Assembly (NCBI GenBank): GCA_937934295.1
Contig: CALHAI010000017.1
Coordinates: 1 to 52,494 of the forward strand
Source of the DNA: an uncultured Blastocatellia bacterium
GTDB lineage: Bacteria; Acidobacteriota; Blastocatellia; HR10
Direction: 5' to 3'
DNA length: 52,494 bases
Shown: piece after piece, positions 7,095 to 16,395 of the stretch
Layout: each line of letters begins with the position of its first letter
Numbering within the stretch: the first letter of the stretch is position 1
Notes under the pieces: model-generated
Database searches by the model: none
The model's input: only the letters and a program-made list of their open reading frames with translations
Told to the model about the DNA's origin: nothing
Position numbers and translations under genes: made by a program

Positions 7095-8306
7095 TCACTC
7101 CGAGAGCGAGCCGCGTTCCGCCGCGCGTTCCTGTTCGGAAGCACTCGGGCGCGACGCGTGGTCGGCTGGCTCTGAGAAGAGCCGAAGTTCGATGAAGCTC
7201 GTCCGCTGAGGGACGATCATGAGGATCGTCGTCACGGCGATGATCGCCACGACTTGCCCGAGCGCCAGAACTGTCAGCATCGGCGTCGCATCTCGAAGCA
7301 GGAGCGCGCTCGCCCCCAGGCAGAACGTCAGCAGATAGATCGTTCCCACAGCCTCGCGCTCGCTCATCCCCAATTCCACAAGCCGATGCGACAGATGCGA
7401 ACGATCCCCTCGATAGATCGGTCGTCCTCCTCGCCATCGGATCCAGATCACCGAAGCCATATCGTAGAGGGGAAGCCCGAGTACGATCACGGGCATGAAG
7501 GGGGCGAACCATTGGTTGCGAATCTTCTCTTCGGGAGCGATGTAGGACGCCAGGACCGTGATGACACCCAGGACATACCCGATCAGCAAGCTCCCGGCGT
7601 CGCCGAGGAAGAGGCGCGCGGGGGGGAAATTGTGGACGAGGAAGCCCGCGAGCGCGCCGATGAGCGCCGAGAGAAACAATCCGATGTAGAACTCTCCGAG
7701 CGCTGTCGTGATGAGCCAGAGCAAGAGGCTGCAGATGATGGCGACGCCCGTCGCCAGGCCATCCATGTTATCGAGCAGATTAAACGCATTGCTGACGCCG
7801 ACGATCCAGACAAGCGTCACCAGAGCCGCCAGCCACGGATGTGCACCGAAGAGCAAGACGCGCACGCCGGTCGCGACGACAAGCGCCGCCGCTGCTATTT
7901 GACCGAGCAGCTTCGCCCATGCGGGAAAGCGCGGTCCGGAGAGATCATCGGCCAATCCCGTGAGCAGGACGATGACCGATCCGGCCAGGATCGTCCCGAG
8001 TGTCGGCAGCACAAGCGCGAGCGTCTCGAATTTGGCGAGCACTTCGGGGAAGAACTGGCGCACGAGTTCCTGCCGTTGCAGCCAGGGCAGAGCGGCGAGA
8101 TGCCCCCCGATCATCCCAAGCAGCGTCAGGAACACGGCCACGCCACCCAGAAGCGGCATCGGCTCCCGATGCCGTTTGTGCTCGCCCGGATAGTCGAGGA
8201 CCTTGAGCGCGAGCGCCACCCGACGGGTCAACGGCACCAACAGATTTGAGAGAAGAAAAGCCGTTCCCGCGATATAGCTGTAGGCGAGAAGTTGTTCCCG
8301 GCTCAT
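7095..8306 (-). CDS. WecA/MraY-family glycosyl-1-phosphate transferase
   Basis: Polytopic membrane enzyme that moves a sugar-1-phosphate from a UDP-sugar to undecaprenyl phosphate, the first step of a surface polymer. 403 residues with about ten hydrophobic segments. Family motifs are present: YPGEHKRHREPMPLLGGVAV, the DD pair in GLADDLSGPRF, NAFNLLDNMDGLATG, and ARLFLGDAGSLLIGY with the catalytic-region Asp. It resembles WecA/TagO rather than MraY, from its context with export genes and no cell-wall genes; the sugar is not known. The C-terminal 45 residues are a charged tail. The beta-barrel gene starts 3 nt downstream. The ATG at 8306 is the first in frame. Confidence 0.9.
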   Translation of the reverse strand: MSREQLLAYSYIAGTAFLLSNLLVPLTRRVALALKVLDYPGEHKRHREPMPLLGGVAVFLTLLGMIGGHLAALPWLQRQELVRQFFPEVLAKFETLALVLPTLGTILAGSVIVLLTGLADDLSGPRFPAWAKLLGQIAAAALVVATGVRVLLFGAHPWLAALVTLVWIVGVSNAFNLLDNMDGLATGVAIICSLLLWLITTALGEFYIGLFLSALIGALAGFLVHNFPPARLFLGDAGSLLIGYVLGVITVLASYIAPEEKIRNQWFAPFMPVIVLGLPLYDMASVIWIRWRGGRPIYRGDRSHLSHRLVELGMSEREAVGTIYLLTFCLGASALLLRDATPMLTVLALGQVVAIIAVTTILMIVPQRTSFIELRLFSEPADHASRPSASEQERAAERGSLSE

Positions 8307-8375
8307 AGCGAAGGCACTTTCCGCATGAAGCCGGCGATCGCGTGTGACCTAGAGCGAGCCACAACCGGCTCTAGG

Positions 8376-10004
8376 CTAGGGCAGCGCCACACCATTTTCT
8401 CTAAGCCTCCGAAAGGGGCGATCCATCGTCCGGCTTCTCACCCACAGAGGCCCAGCGCTCGCTGGCTGCACCATGGGCAAGCCCACGCTCGAAATGCGGG
8501 CACGATTAGTCGGTTCGATGTGAGGCTGTTCCAAGAACGCCGTGATCGGTCGACTGTAGGCTGGCACTTTCAACTCCACGCCGAGCAGCCGGGCGAGTGT
8601 CGGCGCGATGTCCGTCATGTTGATGACCGGAGCGCGAGCGCCGCGGCGCACGCCGCGCCCCCAGAGGATGAACGAGGCGAACATCTGCGGACGATCGGGC
8701 AAGTAGCCATGCGTGCCGCGATAATTCGGGCGTGCGGGACGAAGCGCTTCACCGCGATAGTCTCCCCCGAAGGCGCAAAAATCCGAAGCTTCCAGAAAGA
8801 ACGCGGCCGTCGGCGCCGCGCCGAGCCGTTCCAGCTCCGGAGCTTCAATCACGCGCAGTAACGGCGAGCCCGGCCCTCGCGCCCAATCTTCGAAAATCCG
8901 CCGCACGGTTTCGCGCGCGGCATCATCGGAAGGATCGCGCAGGAGGATGGCCGCCGAACCTCCGTTCGACCACACAGCGGCGCGCCACTCGACGATCCGC
9001 CCGCTCGGATCGAAGTTCACCAAACCCGCCTGCGCGAGCACCACACCTGGATGGAACTCCCGTTCCACAGGCATGAAGCCGTGATCGGAGACGATCGCCA
9101 CGGTCGTGCGCGCTTGGAGTCCGGCGCGCTGAATGGCTTCCAGGATACGCCCGATGCGCGCATCCTGCTTCTCCAGCTCGGCATACGCCTCTTTCGAATG
9201 CGGGCCCGTGCGATGTTGCACGCCGTCCAGTTGAATGAGATGCACAAGCAGCAGATGCGGCCGAAAGCGCGTGAGCATGTGCACGGCCGCTTCCACGCGC
9301 AGATCGTCGTCCTCCAAAGCCTCGGGCTTCCCCACTGCTTGCAAGATTTCTTCCACAAGGCCCGCCGGTCGCGCGTGTTGCGCGACGAGCGCCCACGCCG
9401 GCGGCCCACCTTGAGTCGCTCTGGGATCGAAGATCTCCGGGATGTTGTGCTCGATCTCAGCCTCTACGGTGACGGGCCAACTGATGGACGCCGTGCGGCG
9501 TCCGGCGCGACGCGCTGCCGCCCACAGCGTGTCGCTCCGAATGGCCGATGCCCACCAGTACCAGCGCCCTGTCTGCGGCGCCGTCGGTTCCTCGAAGATG
9601 CGGTTGAAGTAGATGCCGTGATCGCGTGGTCGCGCGCCCGTCACGATCGCCGTGTGCGAGGGATACGTCACCGATGGATACACGCCGATCACAGCATCGG
9701 CGAACGCCCCTTCGTTACGCAGCCGACGCAACGTCGGAATCTTCAACCCGTAGCGGTCCGGATTCCGATAATAATCGGGCATGAGGCCATCAATCGAGAT
9801 CACGACAACGTGGGCCTCCGCTTGTCCGGCAGTCGCACCCCTCGGCGTATAAATGGGGAATCCGGAAGCCAACAGAAATGCGAGCCCGATCAGAAGCCAT
9901 CGCCTGAACTCGCGCTTCCTCCAGGCCCATGGGAGAAACCACGACTTCCTTCTCTGAAACGGAGCATATACTCGACCGCATACGCGCTGGTGATGCCGTT
10001 CCAT
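8376..10004 (-). CDS. ENPP-type phosphodiesterase (alkaline phosphatase superfamily)
   Basis: Type I phosphodiesterase/nucleotide pyrophosphatase-like hydrolase with two metal ions. An N-terminal anchor or signal (RRWLLIGLAFLLASGFPI) places it outside the cytoplasm. Metal and nucleophile motifs appear in order: VVVISIDGLMPDYY (Asp), YPSVTYPSHTAIVTG (nucleophile Thr), HLIQLDGVQHRTG (Asp, His), AIVSDHGFMP (Asp-His) and GTHGYLPD (His). ATG 10004 is chosen because AGGAGGGGGACGCG precedes it; ATG 10043 lacks a site. The start lies 215 nt inside the 3' part of the upstream EEP frame. Its substrate is unknown; it could act on nucleotides or phosphodiesters in the envelope. Confidence 0.9.
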   Translation of the reverse strand: MERHHQRVCGRVYAPFQRRKSWFLPWAWRKREFRRWLLIGLAFLLASGFPIYTPRGATAGQAEAHVVVISIDGLMPDYYRNPDRYGLKIPTLRRLRNEGAFADAVIGVYPSVTYPSHTAIVTGARPRDHGIYFNRIFEEPTAPQTGRWYWWASAIRSDTLWAAARRAGRRTASISWPVTVEAEIEHNIPEIFDPRATQGGPPAWALVAQHARPAGLVEEILQAVGKPEALEDDDLRVEAAVHMLTRFRPHLLLVHLIQLDGVQHRTGPHSKEAYAELEKQDARIGRILEAIQRAGLQARTTVAIVSDHGFMPVEREFHPGVVLAQAGLVNFDPSGRIVEWRAAVWSNGGSAAILLRDPSDDAARETVRRIFEDWARGPGSPLLRVIEAPELERLGAAPTAAFFLEASDFCAFGGDYRGEALRPARPNYRGTHGYLPDRPQMFASFILWGRGVRRGARAPVINMTDIAPTLARLLGVELKVPAYSRPITAFLEQPHIEPTNRARISSVGLPMVQPASAGPLWVRSRTMDRPFRRLRENGVALP

Positions 10005-11013
10005 CGCGTCCCCCTCCTGTTTCGTCCCTGCGTGATGAGCCATTCGGCGATTCCCGTGCCCGTCCTATTTCATCACAAAAGGGGCTGGGGAGCAAGCGCG
10101 GGGGATCATGCGCTCGGCGCTCCTCGTTCGTCGAGAAGGGAAGCGCCACATCCACCCAGATCGGCCGGTGATCAGAGGCCGTGACCTCTTGAGTGACGCC
10201 GGATCCGAGCACGCGCAGATTTTGCACATAGATCCAATCGAGCGTCATGCGGATCAGCAGTCGCCGATACGTCCATGCGGATCCAGGCAGTGCCGGGAAG
10301 AATCCGGCTTCTCGCAACAAACGATCCAACGCTCGCCGATCCTTGCGCGTGAGCGTGTTGAAGTCGCCGACAATGAGCCGATAAGGCGTCGTCCCTCGAA
10401 GCGCGCTCTGCAGGACGGCTTCGATCTGTCGAATCTTCAGTTCGACGGGCGCGAGGGCTTGGACATGCACATTGTAGAGGCGAATTTTCGTCGTACCGAT
10501 GGCAAGCGTCGCCCCCAGTGCCACGCGCGCCAGGTCATCGCGTCGGCGCTCTTGCGGAATGACGAGGCGCTCGACGTCTCGGAGGGGATACCGGCTGAGG
10601 AGCGCGAGCCCGATCTCCCGATCACCCTTCCTCTTGCCGGGGAGATAGACGTAGTCGAATCCGAGGCGTTCGGCGAGAACGCGCGCGTGACTCGCGTGGC
10701 GATCGCGCACGACTTCCTGAAGCGCGAGCACATCGGTGCGCGACAGTTCCGGATGCGTACGAAAGAGTGCTAGAATCTGCTCCAGCTTCTGACCCAGCTG
10801 GATGTTGTAGCTCACGATCCGAATCGCCGCGGGCATTTCGCCCGACCAGCGACTGAACTGTCCGTGCTCTTCAAGCGAGAGGGAGGGCGATGCCCGCTCT
10901 TGTCCTCCTCTCTGAGCGACTTCTGCGCTCGGCCAAATCGGCGGGAGAGGCAAAGTACCCGGAGCTCCCGCTCGTCCCAAAAGGAGGACGAACAGCAGCG
11001 CCCACCTTTTCAT
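9790..11013 (-). CDS. Endonuclease/exonuclease/phosphatase family protein
   Basis: EEP (DNase I-like) fold hydrolase, secreted by its N-terminal signal (MKRWALLFVLLLGRAGAPG). The family residues are all visible: RIVSYNIQLGQ (Asn), DVLALQEVVRD (Glu), IRLYNVHVQAL (His), LIVGDFNTL (Asp, Asn), LDWIYV (Asp) and TASDHRPIWVDV (Asp-His). The domain ends near 10090, but the frame continues to 9790 with about 100 residues of low-complexity sequence that is simply the next gene read in another frame. Either a stop has been lost or the overlap is real. Starts at 11013 (chosen), 11034 or 11148 are possible; none has a clear ribosome site. Confidence 0.82.
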   Translation of the reverse strand: MKRWALLFVLLLGRAGAPGTLPLPPIWPSAEVAQRGGQERASPSLSLEEHGQFSRWSGEMPAAIRIVSYNIQLGQKLEQILALFRTHPELSRTDVLALQEVVRDRHASHARVLAERLGFDYVYLPGKRKGDREIGLALLSRYPLRDVERLVIPQERRRDDLARVALGATLAIGTTKIRLYNVHVQALAPVELKIRQIEAVLQSALRGTTPYRLIVGDFNTLTRKDRRALDRLLREAGFFPALPGSAWTYRRLLIRMTLDWIYVQNLRVLGSGVTQEVTASDHRPIWVDVALPFSTNEERRAHDPPRLLPSPFCDEIGRARESPNGSSRRDETGGGRDGTASPARMRSSICSVSEKEVVVSPMGLEEARVQAMASDRARISVGFRIPHLYAEGCDCRTSGGPRCRDLD

Positions 11014-11192
11014 CAGATCGAGCCCGATCCACATCGAGCGTGCGAAATCGGCAGTCGAGTCTAGTCGAAAGCGATCCGAAAGGCGAACCCGAATATAGCC
11101 CAAGGCTGACCCTGAAGAGGGCGGCCCATCGGGTGATCGCTCGCGCACGTTGAGAACGCCATCCCTGTCTGACCTTTCTGCGTAGGCTGCCC

Positions 11193-11204
11193 GCTCACGT
11201 GAGC
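11193..11204. repeat. Perfect 12-nt palindrome in polX-EEP gap
   Basis: GCTCACGTGAGC is self-complementary with no loop, so it fits a dimeric protein site better than an RNA terminator. It lies in the 286-nt gap between the polX stop and the EEP start, about 180 nt upstream of the EEP ATG. No T-tract follows on the minus strand in the direction of polX transcription. A chance occurrence cannot be excluded. Confidence 0.35.
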
Positions 11205-11299
11205 TTGAGAGGAAATTTTTGGCCGCCTCTTGGTCCGGAAGTTCGCTCGCGCTCGCCTCAGGCTCGATTCACGTCGCCCACTCGTGCGGGCTCACCTGG

Positions 11300-13039
11300 T
11301 CACGTTCGGCGCCGTCGCTTCCGCCCGCCTCTCAAATGTGCGAGGAATTCTTCGCACGGAAGTGTGTTTAAGATATCCTCGCGTCGCGCCCAACCGCGCC
11401 GCGCCTGTGCGATGCCGTAGTCTAAGACCCGAAAATGGCCGACATGGTGCGCATCGGAATCAATGACGAGCTTCACTCCGGCTTCGACGGCCTTGCGAAT
11501 GTGTTCGTCTTTCAAATCGAGGCGTTCGGGATAGGCGTCGATCTCCAGAATCGTCCCCGTCTCCAGGGCCACGCGGATGATCTCGTCTACATCCACGTCG
11601 TAGGGCTCGCGCTTGAGCAGGATGCGCCCGGTCGGATGGAAGAGGATGTGGGCATAGGGATTTCGCATGGCGCGCGCGATGCGCTCGGTCATCTCCTGGC
11701 GCGACATGTTGAAGTGCGAGTGCACGGCGATGCCGACGACATCCAATTGCGCGAGTACGTCATCGCGGATGTCGAGTGTCCCATCCTTGCGAATGTTGAC
11801 CTCGGCTCCGGCGAGGAGTCGAATCCCCGTGAGCTTGCGATTCAAGCGGCGAATCTCGGCGATCTGCTCCAGGAGCTTCGCTTCGTCCGAGCCGCGCGTC
11901 ATGGCCAGACTGCGCGTGTGATCGGTGATGGCGATGTACTGCAGGCCGAGCCGTTTGGCCTCGCGCGCCATCTCCTCGATCGAGTTCGCGCCATCGGTCC
12001 AGTTCGTCTGCACCTGCAGATCGCCGCGCAGGTCCCCGTATTCGATTAAGCGCGGCAATCGCCCTTCGCGCGCGGCTTCGATCTCACCCCGATCTTCGCG
12101 CAACTCCGGCGGGATATAGGTGAGACCCAGCGCTTCGTAAACCTCCTCCTCCGTTTGCCCGGCGATGCACCGTTCTCCGCGAAAGAGCCCGTATTCGTTC
12201 AGCTTCAACCCCATTCGCTCGGCGATTCGTCGCAGCGCGATGTTGTGTTCCTTGCTCCCGGTGAAGTATTGCAGCGCCGCGCCGAAACTCTCCCGAGGAA
12301 CGACACGCAGATCCACATCCAAGCCATTCCGGAACTTCACCCGGCTGCGCGTCTCCCCCTTCTCGTAAACATGCTCCACTTCGGGCAAGGAGACGAAGAC
12401 CTCCATCACCCGTTCGGGCCGCCGCGAGATGGCAAGCAGATCGGCATCGCCGACGGTCTCCTTACAACGCCGCAGGGAGCCGGCGATCTCAATGCGCTCG
12501 ACCTCCGGCAGCGCAGCCAGTCGCGCGCGGACGTCCTCCATCAGTGGCAGGACCTCTCCAAGAAGGAATCGCCCCCCATGCCGGCGCAAGAACTCGATGC
12601 CGCGCAGGATGGCTGCCTCCGCCTTCTGGCCAAAGCGCGGGAGTTGCCGGATACGCCCCTGTCGCGCCGCCTGCTCCAGCTCATCGAGCGTGGTGATCCC
12701 CAGGGCTTCATAGAGGGCGCGGATCGTCTTCGGCCCCACGCCTTCGATCCCCATGAGCGAGGCGAGGTCGATCGGGTACTTCCGCCGCAGTTCCTCGTAG
12801 TAGGACATTCGCCCCGTCAGGAGCAGCTCTTCGATCTTCTGCGCGATGCCCTTGCCGATGCCGGGAATCGCTTCCAGAGCCTTCATCCCTCCGCGCGCGT
12901 AGAGCTCTGCGATCGGTTCCTCCAGCGCGTCCACGGCGTAAGCCGCCTTCTCGTAAGCGCGCGGCTTGAACTCCACGCCCTCCATATCGAGGAGGAAAGC
13001 GATCTGTCGTAAGATCTCCGCCACATCGCGGTTGGTCAT
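11300..13039 (-). CDS. polX: DNA polymerase/3'-5' exonuclease PolX
   Basis: Family X DNA polymerase with a C-terminal PHP domain, typical of bacterial base-excision and gap repair. 579 residues. The N-terminal 8-kDa and helix-hairpin-helix regions ([32 protein letters not shown]) are followed by the polymerase palm with [16 protein letters not shown] (catalytic Asp pair). PHP motifs include [34 protein letters not shown] and VIDSDAHH. The first PHP motif reads [12 protein letters not shown], so both positions of the usual HxH are Gln (see findings). Its ATG overlaps the ligase stop as ATGA, so the two are co-transcribed. Confidence 0.96.
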   Translation of the reverse strand: MTNRDVAEILRQIAFLLDMEGVEFKPRAYEKAAYAVDALEEPIAELYARGGMKALEAIPGIGKGIAQKIEELLLTGRMSYYEELRRKYPIDLASLMGIEGVGPKTIRALYEALGITTLDELEQAARQGRIRQLPRFGQKAEAAILRGIEFLRRHGGRFLLGEVLPLMEDVRARLAALPEVERIEIAGSLRRCKETVGDADLLAISRRPERVMEVFVSLPEVEHVYEKGETRSRVKFRNGLDVDLRVVPRESFGAALQYFTGSKEHNIALRRIAERMGLKLNEYGLFRGERCIAGQTEEEVYEALGLTYIPPELREDRGEIEAAREGRLPRLIEYGDLRGDLQVQTNWTDGANSIEEMAREAKRLGLQYIAITDHTRSLAMTRGSDEAKLLEQIAEIRRLNRKLTGIRLLAGAEVNIRKDGTLDIRDDVLAQLDVVGIAVHSHFNMSRQEMTERIARAMRNPYAHILFHPTGRILLKREPYDVDVDEIIRVALETGTILEIDAYPERLDLKDEHIRKAVEAGVKLVIDSDAHHVGHFRVLDYGIAQARRGWARREDILNTLPCEEFLAHLRGGRKRRRRT

Positions 13040-14592
13040 GCCCCTCCCCCTCGCTCCCGCTCGATGAGTACGCGGCGCAGGATCTTCCCCGAAGCCGAAC
13101 GCGGGATCTGCTCCACGAACTCCACGCGGCGAATCTTCTTGTACGGGGCAACGCGCTCGGCCACGTAGGCCATCAGCTCTTCCGCCGAGGCTTCGCCCTT
13201 CAGCACGACGAAGGCCTTCGGCACTTCTCCAGCTTCCTCATCAGGGCTGGGGATGACGGCCGTATCGGCGACCGCCGGATGTGAGAGCAAAACGGCTTCT
13301 AATTCGGCTGGCGCGATCTGCAACCCTTTGTATTTGATCAGCTCCTTGATCCGATCCACGATGTAGAAATACCCGTCCGCATCCACGCGACCAATGTCGC
13401 CCGTGCGCAACCATCCGTCCGAAGTGATCGCGCGCGCCGTCTCTTCGGGCCGCTTCCAGTATCCCTTCATCACTTGCGGGCCGCGAATCCACACCTCACC
13501 CAGTTGGTCAACGTGCAGCGGCGCGCCCGTCTCCAGGTCCACGATCTGACATTCCGTGTTGGGGAGTGGGGGGCCGATCGAAGCTAATTTGATCCGCGCC
13601 GGATCCTCGGGATTGGCGTGCGTCACCGGGCTCGTCTCCGTCAAGCCGTAGCCTTGCAGCACCACACAGCCGAGCCGCTCAGCGCAGGCCCGCGCGACGG
13701 ATTCGCTCAAAGGAGCCGCCCCTGACATAATGATTCGCAACTTGGAGAGATCAAATCGGTCCACGAGCGGATGCCTGGCCAATGCCAGAATGATCGGCGG
13801 CACGAGGTAGGCGCGCGTCACCCCATAGTCTTGGAGAAATCGCAGAAACGGCTCCAACTCGAAACGCGGCATCGTCACGATGGTCGTCCCTTTGTAGAGC
13901 ATGAAGTTCATGACGACCAAAAGGCCATAGCTGTGGAAGAAGGGGAGCACGCCGATGACGACGTCCTCCTCCCGCACTTCGTGAGAGGCGGCATCCACCT
14001 GACAGATATTGGCGACCAAGTTGTAGTGCGTGAGCATGACCCCTTTGGGCAAGCCCGTCGTCCCGCTCGAATACGGCAGGGCCACGACATCCTCGCGCGG
14101 GGAGATCGGGACTTCCGGCACGCGATCGGCATCGCCAAAGAGAGTGGTCCACGAGGCTTCACCAATGACGAAGACCTCCCGAACGCCCGCTTGGTGGGCC
14201 GCTTCGCGCGCCTTCTCCGCCAGCGGAGGAATGGTGAGCAGATATTTCGCTTCAGCATCCCGAAGCTGCGTCGTAAGTTCCTCGGTCGTGTAGAGCGGGT
14301 TCACGGTCGTGCTGATCCCTCCGATCAAGGAGACGGCGTGAAACGCGATGGCATATTCGGGCAGGTTCGGACTGTAGATGGCCAAGACATCGCCCTTTCG
14401 AACTCCGCGCACCCACAAGCCGGCGGCCACGCGCCACACCGATTCGGCCAGCTCTCGGTAGCTCACCGCACGCCCCGTCGGCCCGTCAATGAGCGCCGCT
14501 TTCTCCCCACGCCGCTCTGCCTGCTCGAACACAAACGGCGTGAGCGGCACTTCTGGAATCGCGATCTCCGGATATGGACCTCGCACGATCAT
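13036..14592 (-). CDS. Acyl-CoA ligase (long-chain fatty acid or 4-coumarate type)
   Basis: AMP-forming ANL-superfamily ligase: acid plus ATP gives acyl-AMP, then acyl-CoA. 518 residues from the ATG at 14592, which follows AAAGGAG. Motifs: the P-loop-like YSSGTTGLPKGVMLTH, VLQGYGLTETSPVTH, GWLRTGDIGRVDADGYFYIV, DRIKELIKYKGLQIAPAE, and the C-terminal lysine motif IPRSASGKILRR. The overall pattern is closer to 4-coumarate-CoA ligase-like and medium-chain ligases than to FadD, but the substrate cannot be read from sequence. The extra 56 residues upstream in frame lack similarity and are rejected. It forms an operon with polX, an unusual pairing. Confidence 0.93.
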   Translation of the reverse strand: MIVRGPYPEIAIPEVPLTPFVFEQAERRGEKAALIDGPTGRAVSYRELAESVWRVAAGLWVRGVRKGDVLAIYSPNLPEYAIAFHAVSLIGGISTTVNPLYTTEELTTQLRDAEAKYLLTIPPLAEKAREAAHQAGVREVFVIGEASWTTLFGDADRVPEVPISPREDVVALPYSSGTTGLPKGVMLTHYNLVANICQVDAASHEVREEDVVIGVLPFFHSYGLLVVMNFMLYKGTTIVTMPRFELEPFLRFLQDYGVTRAYLVPPIILALARHPLVDRFDLSKLRIIMSGAAPLSESVARACAERLGCVVLQGYGLTETSPVTHANPEDPARIKLASIGPPLPNTECQIVDLETGAPLHVDQLGEVWIRGPQVMKGYWKRPEETARAITSDGWLRTGDIGRVDADGYFYIVDRIKELIKYKGLQIAPAELEAVLLSHPAVADTAVIPSPDEEAGEVPKAFVVLKGEASAEELMAYVAERVAPYKKIRRVEFVEQIPRSASGKILRRVLIERERGGGA

Positions 14593-14979
14593 ACGCCCCA
14601 ACTCCTTTCGGCGAAAGTTTATCCCGCTCGTGCCGTCAAGAGCAATCTTTCGGGGCATTCGGCCAAGAAGGGTCTTGAGGACTTCAGGAGCAGCTGGCAA
14701 TAAGCAGTTCGCTAGACATCGCCACGCCCAAGCGCCAGACCATAAGCGGTAGGCCGACAAACGCCATCCCTATCCTGCGGGCCTTCCACGCGGTCGCGAT
14801 CAAAGGCACGGCCACGAGGGCGACATCGCGCGTCTACCTTATCCGTGCTGAAACGCCGAGCGAAAAACAATCCCATGGCCCTCCCATCGGCGGGCGTGCG
14901 CGGAAAGCTGCTTCTGTCTTCACGCGCCAAGCAAACAGCAGGAGCCTACCCCCGTGAGGAGCAGGCCCCGCCTTCTCAC
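14593..14979. other. Gap between acyl-CoA ligase and beta-helix genes
   Basis: 387 bases in which no gene, RNA or repeat was recognised. Open frames here are short, rich in Arg and Pro, and look like GC-rich background. Expected contents are the ligase promoter (minus strand) and the 3' region of the beta-helix gene; no strong promoter or hairpin-plus-T terminator was found. Confidence 0.5.
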
Positions 14980-16331
14980 TCACGCCCCGGCGTTTGGGTT
15001 CGGGGTAGTGCGGAATGGGGTCACATCAACCTGTCCGGCTGCAGTCCCACACGCCGGAACGACAGGCAATCCCGATCCCGGACAAGTGCCGGCGCCGCCA
15101 CTAGGGCCAGTTGAGCTTCCCCACCAGTTCATCTCCGCATTCAAATTGTATGCGCCGGGGTTGAGGACCACGCCTTGAAAACCGGCAGCAACACAACCTG
15201 GGACGTTCGTGCAGGTGATGTTGTTATCGTTGACCATCGGAAGCGGTGGACCCGCGCTGCTACCAGCAGTAAGTGGATCGGCGGCGACGCCATCCGCATT
15301 ATCCTTGATCAGGTTCGCCAGAATCTGAACGCCTGCAGAAGTATCAAAGGCTATGCCCGTTCCACGAAGAGGAGGGAAGGGAGTGGATGTGACACTTTGG
15401 TCCGAAAAGTTGAGGATCGTGTTTCGCCGCACGATCGCTCCAGGCGCCCCAGTTGTGGTCGGGATCGTGAAAAATGGGGAAAGGGCGATCCCCGCCAGTG
15501 CATCTGCCGTCGCGCCTCCTCCATTGATTCGATTCCGTTCCACAAGGACGCTCCCTCCAGACACCAGGCCCGTCAGGCCGATACCCACTCCTAATCCGGG
15601 AGAAGACGCGTCCACGATGGTGATCTGATTCCATCGAATTTGCACGTTAGCGGTGGTGCCGTTCCCGACTACGGCGATCGCGGTATCGCCAATCCGCCCG
15701 CTGATGACGTTTCGCTCAATACGGAACGTGATGGTGGGCCCTCCTGCGGCCCCGATGACGATGCCGCTGAAGACGGCTGTGCTCGTCGCTCCTTGAAAGC
15801 GGCAATTCTTGATCGTCAAGGGTTGAGGGGTGGGGGCAGGCCATCCGATGGCTTGGATACCCGTCGCAGCATTGGGGACGAGGAATCGCAATCCGATGAT
15901 TTGTACAAGCCCTCCACGTTGTCTCGCATCAATCATGCAGTTCACCCCTCCTCCCCATAGGGGATCGCATGCCCCGGGAGCCGATTGTTGAATCGTCCCG
16001 GGCTTGGCGGGCGAGCCGATGATCGTGCCGGACCAACCTAAAGGGATAATCACTGGTCCGGGCTCGGTGACCGTACCAACGACTAACAGCCAATCTCCCG
16101 GCTGCAAAGCTGGATCGGCAAAGGCCTGCGTGAGGTTCGGATTCAAGGAAGATCTTGGCCAGGGCTTGGGGAGACATTTGAAGCTGGATCGGCAAGGGCC
16201 TGCGTGAGGTTCGGATAGCTCTTCCTCAGTCTGGGATTCAAAACCCCACTCCCTGATTGCGTCCATACAACTTGTGGGATAAGGAGGCAGAAGAGTCCAA
16301 GGAGAAGCGTCAAGACCGTTCGTCTCTTCAT
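14980..16331 (-). pseudogene. Secreted right-handed parallel beta-helix protein, apparently frameshifted
   Basis: The true start appears to be ATG 16331, which follows GAGGAGGGG and encodes a signal peptide (MKRRTVLTLLLGLFCLLIPQ). That frame reaches NLTQALADPA and stops at 16143. The rest continues in another frame to 14980: NLTQAFADPALQPGDWLL, then about 350 residues of Asn-, Gly- and Ile-rich beta-helix repeats (FRIERNVISGRIGDTAIAVV, VLVERNRINGGG, VQILANLIKDNADGV), with a C-terminal NWWGSSTGPSG motif typical of surface parallel beta-helix proteins. The switch coincides with a 36-nt direct repeat offset by 74 nt, which is not a multiple of three. It is a broken gene, a phase-variable gene or a sequence error. 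The frame from 16266 has no signal peptide and a poor start. A role as secreted adhesin or carbohydrate-binding protein is inference. Confidence 0.7.
16107..16216. repeat. 36-nt direct repeat, two copies 74 nt apart
   Basis: Copies at 16107-16142 and 16181-16216 differ at one base. They begin AAGCTGGATCGGCAA and end TGCGTGAGGTTCGGAT. Both lie inside the beta-helix gene and encode the same NLTQA(L/F)ADPA peptide in different frames. The 38 nt between them has no second copy nearby, so this is not a simple perfect tandem duplication. Confidence 0.9.
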
Positions 16332-16395
16332 AGTTCCCCTCCTCGATATCTGACGTTTCGGCAGGAGGCGAGTTGTCTCTCCCCCTGTCAAGGAT

